Shown here one piece after another: positions 1-8,260 of a DNA stretch of 64,000 nt. The notes below the pieces were generated by a model. The model was not told where the DNA came from. It worked only from the letters and a program-made list of their open reading frames with translations, and made no database searches. Position 1 is the stretch's first letter, and each line of letters starts with the position of its first letter. The stretch covers positions 2,562,501-2,626,500 of the forward strand of contig NZ_JAGT01000001.1 of assembly GCF_000526795.1 (NCBI RefSeq), read 5' to 3'. This DNA is from Ruminococcus flavefaciens AE3010. Lineage in GTDB: Bacteria > Bacillota > Clostridia > Oscillospirales > Ruminococcaceae. Both the position numbers and the translations under genes were made by a program.

Positions 1-950
<950 letters not shown>

Positions 951-1016
951 TCCTTTTTACTTCATTCAGAGTGATCGCCTCGCATTACGCTTTATTCGTT
1001 TCAAAACTTCATATTA

Positions 1017-1132
<116 letters not shown>

Positions 1133-1138
1133 ACAAAA

Positions 1139-1170
1139 CAGGGACTACCAAAGGTAGTCCCTGTTTTATT
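1139..1170 (+). terminator. rRNA operon terminator
   Basis: Perfect 11-bp hairpin CAGGGACTACC / GGTAGTCCCTG with a 3-base loop, followed by TTTTATTTAT, directly after 5S rRNA. It is a Rho-independent terminator for the rRNA operon. Confidence 0.93.
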
Positions 1171-1187
1171 TATGGTATAAAGGTTAA

Positions 1188-1215
1188 GGCTGCCGAAATA
1201 TCGGCAGCCTTTATG
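1188..1215 (-). terminator. terminator of the Cache-GGDEF gene
   Basis: Hairpin GGCTGCCGA / TCGGCAGCC with a four-base loop just after the stop codon of the leftward sensor gene, followed on the minus strand by TTAACCTTTAT. It may also act as a backup for the rRNA terminator on the other strand. Confidence 0.75.
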
Positions 1216-1216
1216 T

Positions 1217-2758
1217 TTATGCGTTTTCATTTGCGTCCATATCAGAATATGTGATGTGACCGAAGTTAGCCTGAGGATCCTTGTTTATCATATCCTTCAG
1301 AACCGTGATAACTGATGAATTTACCTGACCTGACTTTCTTGCAACAGATGCCTTAAAGCCGAAGTTTATCTTGCCCGCAGGGGTAGTCTGGGCGGATGTA
1401 AGTCTCTTGTATACATCAGCAGCGTCTTCAAGTATATCGGTATTCTTTCTGTCGGTTTCGTTGACCTGCATAGCGATAACGAATTCGTCAGAGCCTGAGC
1501 GGTAGATCTTGCAGTTCTTGAATACCTGCTTGATAACATCTACAGTTCTTACAAGGAGCCAGTCACCGATATCATTTCCGTACCGTGAGTTGATATCACT
1601 GAAGTTTGCAATGTTATACATTATAAAGTAGTACGGGCGAGACGGCGGAGAATTGACCTCTTCAAAGTCCATTGGGAATGCGATACGGTTGCTGACGTCT
1701 GTGAGAACGTCCTTGAACATAGCCGTATAAAGGGATTCCTTGGTCTTGTTGCTCTTGATGATAGTGGAAGCGAGCTTCTGATTTGCCTTTTCCTGCTTGT
1801 TGTTGAGGTATGCAAACAGGAGAGTCAGTGCCAGTATAGCAACAGCGAATATTGCCATGTATGAGCGCATTACTCTTGTAAGCGAGTATACCTCGTCCTT
1901 TGTATCATCGATCATGAGGATCCAGTTGTATTTAGGCATATATGAGTAGATCGAGATGTACTTTTTGCCGTCATTTTTATACTGGAAGCTTCCCTCGGAA
2001 CTGCCGCTGCCGGAGCTGAGCTCCTTGCATATGTTGAGGATGTTTTTGTTTGTTGCGGCTGTACCGATCTTCTTGGCATCGTTGTTAAAGATATACTTGT
2101 TATCATTAACATTTATCATAGCATAGGACGATTCCTTTATGCCCTTGATATCAAGGTTGTCCAGATTCTGGACGAGCTCGTTTGTGAATATACCAAGGCC
2201 TACAAAGCCTATGGGCTCACCGCTTTCGTCATAGACAGCCTTATACATTGAAACGATCTGCTTTCCCGATGCAGGTGATATGATGATACCGGTGTTGTAA
2301 ACTCCGTCGTCGCCTGCCTTGAGCAGTGCGTCCTGGAGCTCCTTCTGCTTATCGGGATCCTGACGGGTCTGTATACCTACAGTTCCCGCATTTGTATGTG
2401 CGATACAGTGGGTATCCCATGTACCTATCCACAAGCCCTCTACATTGCCTATATCGGCTGAATACTTCTCTGTATAAGCCTGTGCCTTTGATACATATGT
2501 TGAGTTGTCGGGGAAACGCAGGATATTGCTTACATCCTCAGCGCGGCTGAAGTAAATAAGAGTTTTTTCAGCGTTCTCAACATAGGTCTGGATAATATGA
2601 GCACGTTCATTTGTGATCGTCTGCATGTGGTCTATAGAGTCTTTTCGCGTATTAGAGCTTATTGTTTTAGTAATTCCAAGTGAAAGAATGATCAGAATGA
2701 CAAGCTGGATTATGAGGATCAACCCGACAGTAGATATTTTTTTGTTTGAACCATTCAT
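1217..2758 (-). CDS. Cache-domain membrane sensor with GGDEF domain
   Basis: Membrane signalling protein of 513 aa, probably a diguanylate cyclase or a degenerate relative. Order seen: one transmembrane segment (about 11-30), a large extracytoplasmic region (about 35-290) with the look of a double Cache ligand-binding domain (GFVGLGIF, YSYMPKYNWILMI), a second transmembrane segment (about 296-317), a short coiled region, then a GGDEF domain (LTDVSNRIAF... to the end). The signature reads GSDEF instead of GGDEF, so cyclase activity is uncertain. The start is supported by GGGAGG 11 bases upstream. It lies 19 bases downstream of the deaminase-like gene and probably forms a two-gene operon with it. 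The ligand cannot be told from sequence. Confidence 0.8.
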   Translation of the reverse strand: MNGSNKKISTVGLILIIQLVILIILSLGITKTISSNTRKDSIDHMQTITNERAHIIQTYVENAEKTLIYFSRAEDVSNILRFPDNSTYVSKAQAYTEKYSADIGNVEGLWIGTWDTHCIAHTNAGTVGIQTRQDPDKQKELQDALLKAGDDGVYNTGIIISPASGKQIVSMYKAVYDESGEPIGFVGLGIFTNELVQNLDNLDIKGIKESSYAMINVNDNKYIFNNDAKKIGTAATNKNILNICKELSSGSGSSEGSFQYKNDGKKYISIYSYMPKYNWILMIDDTKDEVYSLTRVMRSYMAIFAVAILALTLLFAYLNNKQEKANQKLASTIIKSNKTKESLYTAMFKDVLTDVSNRIAFPMDFEEVNSPPSRPYYFIMYNIANFSDINSRYGNDIGDWLLVRTVDVIKQVFKNCKIYRSGSDEFVIAMQVNETDRKNTDILEDAADVYKRLTSAQTTPAGKINFGFKASVARKSGQVNSSVITVLKDMINKDPQANFGHITYSDMDANENA

Positions 2759-2777
2759 CTTTTAATACCTCCCTGAA

Positions 2778-3479
2778 TTACTTTTTGAAAAAGCCAAAGC
2801 GCTTTTTCGGCGACGGCAAACTATCCAGAAACTCATCTGTTTCGGGTTCTTCTGCAACTTTAAGCAGGCTGTTTACCCTGTTCTTGAGCATGTCGCCCTT
2901 GGCGTTGACCGTATTTGTGTCCATTGATACAGATTCTCCTGAGGATCGTGGCACGGGAGCTGCTGCCAGAGGAGATGCTGCTGTGTTAGTTGCAGGTCTT
3001 GCTGCCACTGCAATGGGAGATGCCTTGGCGTGTGCGGTATACTGAGGCTGAGGAGCACCGGGAGCATGACCGCCGTATCTGTTTGGTTCGGGGGTATTTC
3101 CCATAGGAGCTGCAAACATACCTACTTCCGATAAGCTTATCATTCTGTCAGGCATCATTATCATGCAGCCTGCATTTGCAGGTGCAAGAGACATGATATA
3201 ACCGATACAGTTATTGCAGGGGAGCATAGGTGTTCTGCTCTGTGTATTTATAAGGAGCAGTCCCTCGATGATATTTTCCCCTGCTGCCAGCATGTTCTGA
3301 ACTGCGTCGATCTCCGCGTGGATAGTGCTGTTCATATCAGTGCGGCTTATGCCTGTGAATATCCTGCCCGATGCAGTCTGGATACTGCATACGGTATCAG
3401 CAGGAGATATGAACGCACCTGATTCAAGTAATCGTATTGCTGTTGAATGAGCAGCGTTGAAGATAGCTTCTGAATTCAT
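2778..3479 (-). CDS. cytidine deaminase-fold protein with Pro/Ala-rich C-terminal extension
   Basis: Protein of 233 aa. The N-terminal ~130 residues look like a zinc-dependent cytidine/deoxycytidylate deaminase fold: HAEIDAVQ (zinc His and proton-shuttle Glu) followed about 40 residues later by PCNNC (two zinc Cys). After that comes an Ala/Pro-rich low-complexity stretch (about 130-185) and a charged tail (LKNRVNSLLK, PSPKKRFGFFKK). Ordinary cytidine deaminases of about 130-150 aa lack such a tail. An in-frame GTG at 3491 overlaps the ribosome binding site AGAGGTG, so the ATG at 3479 is taken as the start. It is followed 19 bases later by the Cache-GGDEF gene. Fold assignment is from motifs only; the substrate is unknown, and a non-nucleoside deaminase role is possible. 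Confidence 0.7.
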   Translation of the reverse strand: MNSEAIFNAAHSTAIRLLESGAFISPADTVCSIQTASGRIFTGISRTDMNSTIHAEIDAVQNMLAAGENIIEGLLLINTQSRTPMLPCNNCIGYIMSLAPANAGCMIMMPDRMISLSEVGMFAAPMGNTPEPNRYGGHAPGAPQPQYTAHAKASPIAVAARPATNTAASPLAAAPVPRSSGESVSMDTNTVNAKGDMLKNRVNSLLKVAEEPETDEFLDSLPSPKKRFGFFKK

Positions 3480-3609
3480 GTTTTGTTTCACCTCTATTCA
3501 TTGAAGCAGCTTGCCGAAAAGTGTTCCGAGAAACTGTGCAGTGAGAGACCCCATAATCCATATATCTTATTTTACCGAAACACTTAAACTGCATCTTTGT
3601 TATACTAAA

Positions 3610-3639
3610 ATTATACACCTTTTTGCATGTGAAATACAA
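3610..3639 (-). promoter_or_regulatory. possible promoter of the deaminase-like/sensor operon
   Basis: Minus-strand TTGTAT, 18-base spacer, TATAAT, about 130 bases before the deaminase-like gene. The -10 is perfect and the -35 weak. Confidence 0.4.
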
Positions 3640-3961
3640 CCGAAAAAATACAGAAAAGGTGGATAATTATCGTACGTATTGTATTTAAAATTGTTATATT
3701 TTATGAATCGAGCAGTAATAATGCAATATAAAAGGCTAACTATAGGCTTTTGCCTTATTTTATAAGAATATATTAAAAATATACTTATAGTTCATATTCT
3801 GCAAGGAATAAGAGTTAATGATTTTACACTTAGTATATTAGTATTCAAACTATATAAAAATCAATGCCTGTTTTTGTGTATGAGCAGTAAAATATGGTTA
3901 AATGAAAAATGGATGCCTGTCCGCCGATATATAAAGGGAAACGCTCTTGAACTGTAAAACA
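3640..3961. other. AT-rich intergenic stretch, no gene seen
   Basis: Very AT-rich DNA between the deaminase-like operon and the rpsI end. Short reading frames across it lack ribosome binding sites and recognisable content. Nothing supportable was found apart from the repeat that follows. Confidence 0.6.
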
Positions 3962-3986
3962 GGTGCATAAAAAGAAAAGTACCTCT

Positions 3987-4075
3987 GCGCGGAGTCCGCG
4001 CTGCCTTGCCACGTTGACGCTCGCAAGCTCGCTTACAATTGATAGAAATGTTACTCGTGTATCGCTTACGGTGCA
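3987..4075 (-). repeat. 88-bp dispersed repeat, copy 1
   Basis: Minus-strand copy of a repeat also at 21819, 43272 and 48766. On its own strand it begins near TGCACCGTAAGCGAT, continues through GAGCGTCAACGTGGCAAGGCA, and ends in the palindrome GCGCGGACTCCGCGC. It lies just downstream of the rpsI terminator and is flanked by a near-exact direct repeat of about 27 bases (3962-3988 and 4070-4097), starting GGTGCATAAAAA and including half of the terminator stem. Confidence 0.8.
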
Positions 4076-4085
4076 TAAAAAAGAA

Positions 4086-4112
4086 AAGTACCTTTGCATA
4101 GCAAAGGTACTT
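4086..4112 (-). terminator. rplM-rpsI terminator
   Basis: Perfect 12-bp hairpin AAGTACCTTTGC / GCAAAGGTACTT with a 3-base loop. On the minus strand it is followed by TTCTTTTTT. It is 33 bases after the rpsI stop. Confidence 0.92.
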
Positions 4113-4145
4113 GTAATCTTTTGTGTAATCCCAGTAGGGATAAAA

Positions 4146-4547
4146 TTATCTCTTTGAGAACTGAGGAGCGCGACGAGCAGCCTTGAGACCGTACTTCTTT
4201 CTCTCCTTCATTCTTGGGTCACGAGTGAGGAGTCCGGCCTTCTTGAGGGTAGGACGGAGCTCGGGATCGAACTCGAGGAGAGCTCTTGAAACGCCGTGTC
4301 TGATAGCGCCGGCCTGACCTGTAACGCCGCCGCCTGCAACAGTGCAGATGATATCGAACTTCTCGATATTGTCTGTGAGAGCGAGGGGCTGACGAACGAT
4401 GAGCTTGAGAGTCTCAAGACCGAAGTAATCGTCGATGCCTCTGCCGTTGATAGTAACATTACCTGAACCGGGGTAGATTCTAACTCTTGCTACGGAGTGC
4501 TTTCTTCTACCTGTTCCGTAGTAGTATTTAACCTTTGATTCGTACAT
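4146..4547 (-). CDS. rpsI: 30S ribosomal protein S9
   Basis: Small-subunit ribosomal protein uS9, 133 aa, the normal length. Seen: the N-terminal [16 protein letters not shown] motif, the [20 protein letters not shown] core, and the basic C-terminal tail [17 protein letters not shown], whose end contacts P-site tRNA in the family. It follows rplM by 17 bases with AGGAGGTGC upstream of the ATG, the widely conserved rplM-rpsI pair, and ends in a strong terminator. Its expression should follow the promoter and leader of rplM. Confidence 0.98.
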   Translation of the reverse strand: MYESKVKYYYGTGRRKHSVARVRIYPGSGNVTINGRGIDDYFGLETLKLIVRQPLALTDNIEKFDIICTVAGGGVTGQAGAIRHGVSRALLEFDPELRPTLKKAGLLTRDPRMKERKKYGLKAARRAPQFSKR

Positions 4548-4564
4548 TTAAAAGCACCTCCTGA

Positions 4565-4993
4565 TTAAAGCTCGTAAGCAACAGGCTTCTGAGCCTCCTG
4601 CTTGTGATTAGCGTCCTTGTAGGTTCTGAGTCTCTTGAGCTGAGCTCTGCCGAGGCTGTTGTTAGGGAGCATACCGTTAACAGCGATCATCATAGCTCTG
4701 TCAGCCTGCTGAGCCATCATGTCCTTGTAAGAGATGGACTTGAGGCCGCCGATCCAGCCTGTGTGCCAGTAGTACTTCTTCTGCTCGAGCTTTCTGCCTG
4801 TGAGAACAGCCTTAGCGCAGTTGATAACGATAACGTGATCTCCGCAATCAACGTTGGGAGTATAAGTGGGCTTGTGCTTACCTCTGAGAATGTGAGCAGC
4901 CTTAGCAGCTACACGACCGAGGGACTGACCCTCAGCGTCGAGGATATACCAAGTACGGCTTACTTCAGCGGGTTTTGCCAGTGTAGTTGACAT
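4565..4993 (-). CDS. rplM: 50S ribosomal protein L13
   Basis: Large-subunit ribosomal protein uL13, 142 aa, full length. Seen: WYILDAEGQSLGRVAAKAAHILRGKHKPTY near the start, the DCGDHVIVINCAKAVLTGRK segment, and GMLPNNSLGRAQLKRLRTY in the C-terminal half. The ATG is preceded by CAGGAGGAAATATTT. It is the first gene of the rplM-rpsI operon, driven by a consensus promoter at 5128-5156 and preceded by a structured leader that may bind L13 itself. Confidence 0.98.
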   Translation of the reverse strand: MSTTLAKPAEVSRTWYILDAEGQSLGRVAAKAAHILRGKHKPTYTPNVDCGDHVIVINCAKAVLTGRKLEQKKYYWHTGWIGGLKSISYKDMMAQQADRAMMIAVNGMLPNNSLGRAQLKRLRTYKDANHKQEAQKPVAYEL

Positions 4994-5019
4994 AAATATT
5001 TCCTCCTGTAATTATATTT

Positions 5020-5120
5020 TGGAAGGAAAGCGCATTCAGAAACAAGAGGCAGAGCCTCCCGAAGAAGCCATGAGGACCTGCCTCTTGCTTCCCGAAAAAA
5101 CGCCTGTTCCTTCGCAGTGC
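5020..5120 (-). promoter_or_regulatory. structured 5' leader of rplM (possible L13 leader)
   Basis: The roughly 100-base untranslated leader can fold into a long stem. CAAGAGGCAG pairs exactly with CTGCCTCTTG, and an outer GAAGGAA pairs with TTCCTTC. Autoregulatory L13 leaders precede rplM in many Firmicutes, so this is a good candidate. Identity with that RNA family was not tested. Confidence 0.55.
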
Positions 5121-5127
5121 AAGAATT

Positions 5128-5156
5128 ATTATACACTATACCAAAGGAGATGTCAA
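5128..5156 (-). promoter_or_regulatory. rplM-rpsI promoter
   Basis: Minus-strand TTGACA (5151-5156), 17-base spacer, TATAAT (5128-5133): both boxes perfect, as expected for a ribosomal protein operon. Confidence 0.92.
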
Positions 5157-5304
5157 GGGGGTTTTGCGGATTTTTTTAATATATACCCTATTTTCTCTTA
5201 AAATCTCTCACTTATGCTCTCTTTCTCTCTCTTTCTCATGTTTCGTTTCAATTTTGGAGAGTAGAAAAAAGGGACAGTATTTCACGGAATTGTGTGCATT
5301 TTGA

Positions 5305-5533
5305 TGTAGGGGGAGCCCGCCCACGGGCTCCCGAGCCATTAGCCATTAGATTGTAGGGGCGGATATTATCCGCCCGCGAAAACGGGGCGATGTTGGCATA
5401 GCCTCCTACACATGGTTTCGGCATAATCGTATGGTGACCTGCGGACGCCCAAAGGGCGCCCCTACATGGCTGCATTGATATACCATGATTTTATAAAGCG
5501 GCATACACGGGCGGATATTATCCGCCCCTACAA
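5305..5533. repeat. GTAGGGG modular palindromic repeat block 1
   Basis: Several short palindromic modules joined together: GTAGGGGGAGCCCGCCCACGG, GTAGGGGCGGATATTATCCG, GGGGCGATG...GCATAG, GCGGACGCCCAAAGGGCGCC and a terminal ATTATCCGCCCCTAC. Two copies of CCATTAG and one ATTGTAG (5336-5356, period 7) run into GTAGGGG. No gene is present. The block lies between the rplM leader and the xylanase promoter. Confidence 0.75.
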
Positions 5534-5617
5534 GCTGACAGCTGATTTGGACTGACCATTTTTGAGCATGTTATAAAGGCAATCTCACCATTTATTGCTG
5601 ACTGTCATTAGTCCTCA

Positions 5618-5646
5618 TTGACTTATTTGCACAAATATGATACAAT
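5618..5646 (+). promoter_or_regulatory. xylanase promoter
   Basis: TTGACT (5618-5623), 17-base spacer, TACAAT (5641-5646), 36 bases before the ATG of the GH10 gene. Confidence 0.8.
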
Positions 5647-5681
5647 AAATACACAAAAATTTATTTTTGGAGGAATTAAAA

Positions 5682-7790
5682 ATGAGAGGAAAAAACACTA
5701 AGAGACTGTTAGCAGGCGTTATGGGTGCAGCAATGGCGCTTACAGCTGCAGTTTCGTCTGTACATGCGGCAGTACCCGCAGATGTACAGCTCACAGGCAA
5801 CAAATTCGCAGACTCCAAAGAGGGTAAGGTAGTTTACGAGTGCGGATTCGAGAGCGAGGCAGATCTCGAGCACTGGTCAAACAGAGGCGGCGACGACACA
5901 ACAAAGCTTACCATATCAGCCGATGCAGCAAAGAGCGGCGACAGCGGTCTTGCAGCTACAGACAGAGGCGACACATGGCACGGTCCCGCATTCAGAATGG
6001 ACGGCTTCCTTGAGCCCGACACTCAGTACTATTTCTCATGCTCAGTAAGAGGCGAGTGGTACACAAATACTACCCTCAGCTTCCAGTTCAGCGTTGACGG
6101 CGAGACTTCGTACTCTAACCTCAAGCAGAATATTCAGGCTACAAGCGGCGGCGGAAACAGCTGGGCAGAGATAAAGAACATACCTATCAGCTACTCAGAG
6201 GGTATGGAAGGCGTATATGTTTACTTCGAGGGCGGTCAGGAGTCCATATTCATCGACGATGTAAAGATCACTGAGGCAGCTAAGGTGGATATCGAAAGCG
6301 ATCTCCCGTCACTCAGCGAGATATACAAGGACAAGTTCAAGATCGGTACAGCACTTTCTCCCGAGGATATGTCCTCACAGCCCTTCATGGATCTTCTCCA
6401 GAAGCACTTCGGCGAGAGCATCACAGTCGGCAACCAGATGAAGCCCGACTACGTTCTCAACAAGACTGCTACACTCAAATACTTAGAGGAGACAGGCGAC
6501 GACGAGACTCCTCAGATAAGCTTTGCACAGGCTAAGCCTGTTCTCAACTACGCAAGAAAGTACGGTATCCCCGTAAGAGTCCACACTCTTGTATGGCACA
6601 GCCAGACTCCCGAGTGGTTCTTCAAGGAGGACTTCGACGAGAAGAAGGATTACGTTTCTCCCGAAAAGATGAAGAAGCGTATGGAGAACTACATCAAGAG
6701 CTTCTTCACAACACTTACAGAGCTCTATCCCGACGTTGACTTCTATGCCTGCGACGTTGTAAACGAGGCATGGACAGACGACGGAAAGCCCCGTGAGGCA
6801 GGTCACTGTTCACAGTCCAACAACTACGGCGCTTCCGACTGGGTTGCTGTATTCGGCGACAACTCATTCATCGACTACGCTTTCGAGTATGCAAGAAAGT
6901 ATGCTCCCGAGGGCTGCAAGCTCTACTACAACGACTTTAACGAGTACATGACAGGCAAGATGACAGCTGTATGCGAAATGGCAGAGAGACTCAAGAAGGC
7001 AGGCAATATCGACGGTATCGGTATGCAGTCTCACCTTGACGTAAGGCAGAGCCTTGACGCTGCATTCCCGTCTATCAGCATGTACGAGAACGCATTAAAG
7101 ACCTATACTTCACTGGGCCTCGACGTTCAGATCACAGAGCTTGACGCTACAGTTCAGGAGAACTCAGGCGACAAATATTTCGACATACAGGCTAAGTACT
7201 ACAAGAGCCTCTTCGACCTCTACGAGAAGTACAGCGACAAGATCTCAGCAGTTATCTTCTGGGGAATCACAGACCCCAAGAGCTGGAGAGCTTCACAGAA
7301 TCCGCTTATCTTCGACAAGGCGTTCATGGCTAAGCCCGCATTCAAGTCCATCGTTGAGGGCAAGACAGCTTCCGACCCTGTAAGAACTACTATCGCAGGC
7401 GGCAGCAAGGTAACTACCACAACAACAACTTCTGTTACAACTACTACAACTTCCGATGTAACTACAGCAACTACATCTGTAACTACAGCAGACAATACAA
7501 CAGTGACTACAACACTGCCAAAGGATATGCCTGACGTAAAGCAGTACGGTGACGCAAACGACGACGACGGAATCGATATGGGCGACGTTGTTATCGTTAT
7601 GCAGGCTCTTGCAAACCCCAACAAGTACGGTATGGAGGGTACAGACGACCACCATATCACAAAGCAGGGCTGGGTAAACGCTGATATCATCGGTACAAGC
7701 TCAGGCGTTACAACAGACGATGCGCTTGCAATTCAGGAGTATCTCCTTAAAAAGCGCACATCTCTTACACCTCCGCCACCTGAGGCTTGA
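5682..7790 (+). CDS. secreted GH10 endo-beta-1,4-xylanase with N-terminal CBM and dockerin
   Basis: Secreted xylan-degrading enzyme of 702 aa. Order: signal peptide (about 1-30, ending VHAA), a beta-sandwich carbohydrate-binding module resembling CBM22 or CBM4/9 (about 49-200, VVYECGFES...FIDDVKI), a GH10 barrel (about 215-575), a Thr-rich linker, and a type I dockerin (about 618-695; loops GDANDDDGIDMGD and GVTTDDALAIQ). The catalytic acid/base is Glu362 (DVVNEAW) and the nucleophile Glu486 (ITELDAT). The ATG at 5682 is chosen because TTGGAGG lies 9 bases upstream; an in-frame TTG at 5667 is part of that site. It has its own promoter and terminator. The dockerin implies attachment to a cellulosome scaffoldin not encoded here. 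Confidence 0.95.
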   Translation: MRGKNTKRLLAGVMGAAMALTAAVSSVHAAVPADVQLTGNKFADSKEGKVVYECGFESEADLEHWSNRGGDDTTKLTISADAAKSGDSGLAATDRGDTWHGPAFRMDGFLEPDTQYYFSCSVRGEWYTNTTLSFQFSVDGETSYSNLKQNIQATSGGGNSWAEIKNIPISYSEGMEGVYVYFEGGQESIFIDDVKITEAAKVDIESDLPSLSEIYKDKFKIGTALSPEDMSSQPFMDLLQKHFGESITVGNQMKPDYVLNKTATLKYLEETGDDETPQISFAQAKPVLNYARKYGIPVRVHTLVWHSQTPEWFFKEDFDEKKDYVSPEKMKKRMENYIKSFFTTLTELYPDVDFYACDVVNEAWTDDGKPREAGHCSQSNNYGASDWVAVFGDNSFIDYAFEYARKYAPEGCKLYYNDFNEYMTGKMTAVCEMAERLKKAGNIDGIGMQSHLDVRQSLDAAFPSISMYENALKTYTSLGLDVQITELDATVQENSGDKYFDIQAKYYKSLFDLYEKYSDKISAVIFWGITDPKSWRASQNPLIFDKAFMAKPAFKSIVEGKTASDPVRTTIAGGSKVTTTTTTSVTTTTTSDVTTATTSVTTADNTTVTTTLPKDMPDVKQYGDANDDDGIDMGDVVIVMQALANPNKYGMEGTDDHHITKQGWVNADIIGTSSGVTTDDALAIQEYLLKKRTSLTPPPPEA

Positions 7791-7835
7791 GAAAAAGGCG
7801 CAGAATTCCGCTGAACCAACATGATATAGCTTATA

Positions 7836-7868
7836 GGGCTGCACGGACAAACCGTGCAGCCCTTTTTG
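7836..7868 (+). terminator. xylanase gene terminator
   Basis: Hairpin GGGCTGCACGG / CCGTGCAGCCC with a 5-6 base loop followed by TTTTT, 46 bases after the stop codon. Confidence 0.92.
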
Positions 7869-8150
7869 TAGGGGCGCCCTTTGGGCGTCCGCAGGTCACC
7901 ATACGATTATGCCGAAACCATGTGTAGGGGCGATGCTTTTTGTAGGGGCGGATAATATCCGCCCGCGAAACACGTTACGTAACAAATGGGACGTCGAGGA
8001 CGCCGTCCCCTACAGTCGGTCATTTGTGGTTTTATGGGTATTGACGGGCGGCGAAACTCCCAACAGGAGCCGCGACCCTCTGTCAGCTTCGCTGACATCT
8101 CCCTACACTGTAGGGAGTAACCCTGTACTACAGGGAGTCACCGCCCCTAC
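7866..8150. repeat. GTAGGGG modular palindromic repeat block 2
   Basis: No gene. Modules in order: GTAGGGGCGCCCTTTGGGCG, GTAGGGGCGATG, GTAGGGGCGGATAATATCCG, GGGACGTCGAGGACGCCGTC, then a 107-base unit (8044-8150) starting ACGGGCGGCGAAACTCCC and ending CCGCCCCTAC. The last unit recurs in inverted orientation at 9774-9880. Confidence 0.78.
8044..8150 (+). repeat. left arm of 107-bp inverted repeat around proS
   Basis: The reverse complement of this stretch matches 9774-9880 at 105 of 107 positions with no gaps. It contains TCAGCTTCGCTGA and CCCTACACTGTAGGG palindromes and ends in CCCCTAC. Confidence 0.9.
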
Positions 8151-8178
8151 ACTCTCAACTCTCAATTCTCAACTCTCA
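8151..8178 (+). repeat. heptamer array abutting the proS inverted repeat
   Basis: Four units of 7 bases: ACTCTCA, ACTCTCA, ATTCTCA, ACTCTCA. They begin directly after CCCCTAC and end 13 bases before the proS -35 box. Confidence 0.85.
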
Positions 8179-8191
8179 ACTAAAAATACGT

Positions 8192-8220
8192 TTGACATTC
8201 TCCATAATAAATGATATAAT
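8192..8220 (+). promoter_or_regulatory. proS promoter
   Basis: TTGACA (8192-8197), 17-base spacer, TATAAT (8215-8220). The leader to the ATG is only about 35 bases, too short for a T-box riboswitch. Confidence 0.9.
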
Positions 8221-8260
8221 AATTGTATCTATTGAAATATAACGGAAAGAGGTCATATTT

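Noticed and set aside
3845..4157. Small frames in the AT-rich gap before rpsI
   Set aside because: No ribosome sites, and they overlap the dispersed repeat and the terminator.
7220..7690. Long antisense frames over the Thr-rich linkers and dockerins (also at 19317, 20155, 22485)
   Set aside because: ACA/ACT codon runs give open, Val/Cys/Ser-rich frames on the other strand; they lack ribosome sites and homology.
8192..8260. T-box riboswitch before proS
   Set aside because: The leader is only about 40 bases and has no specifier-loop structure.
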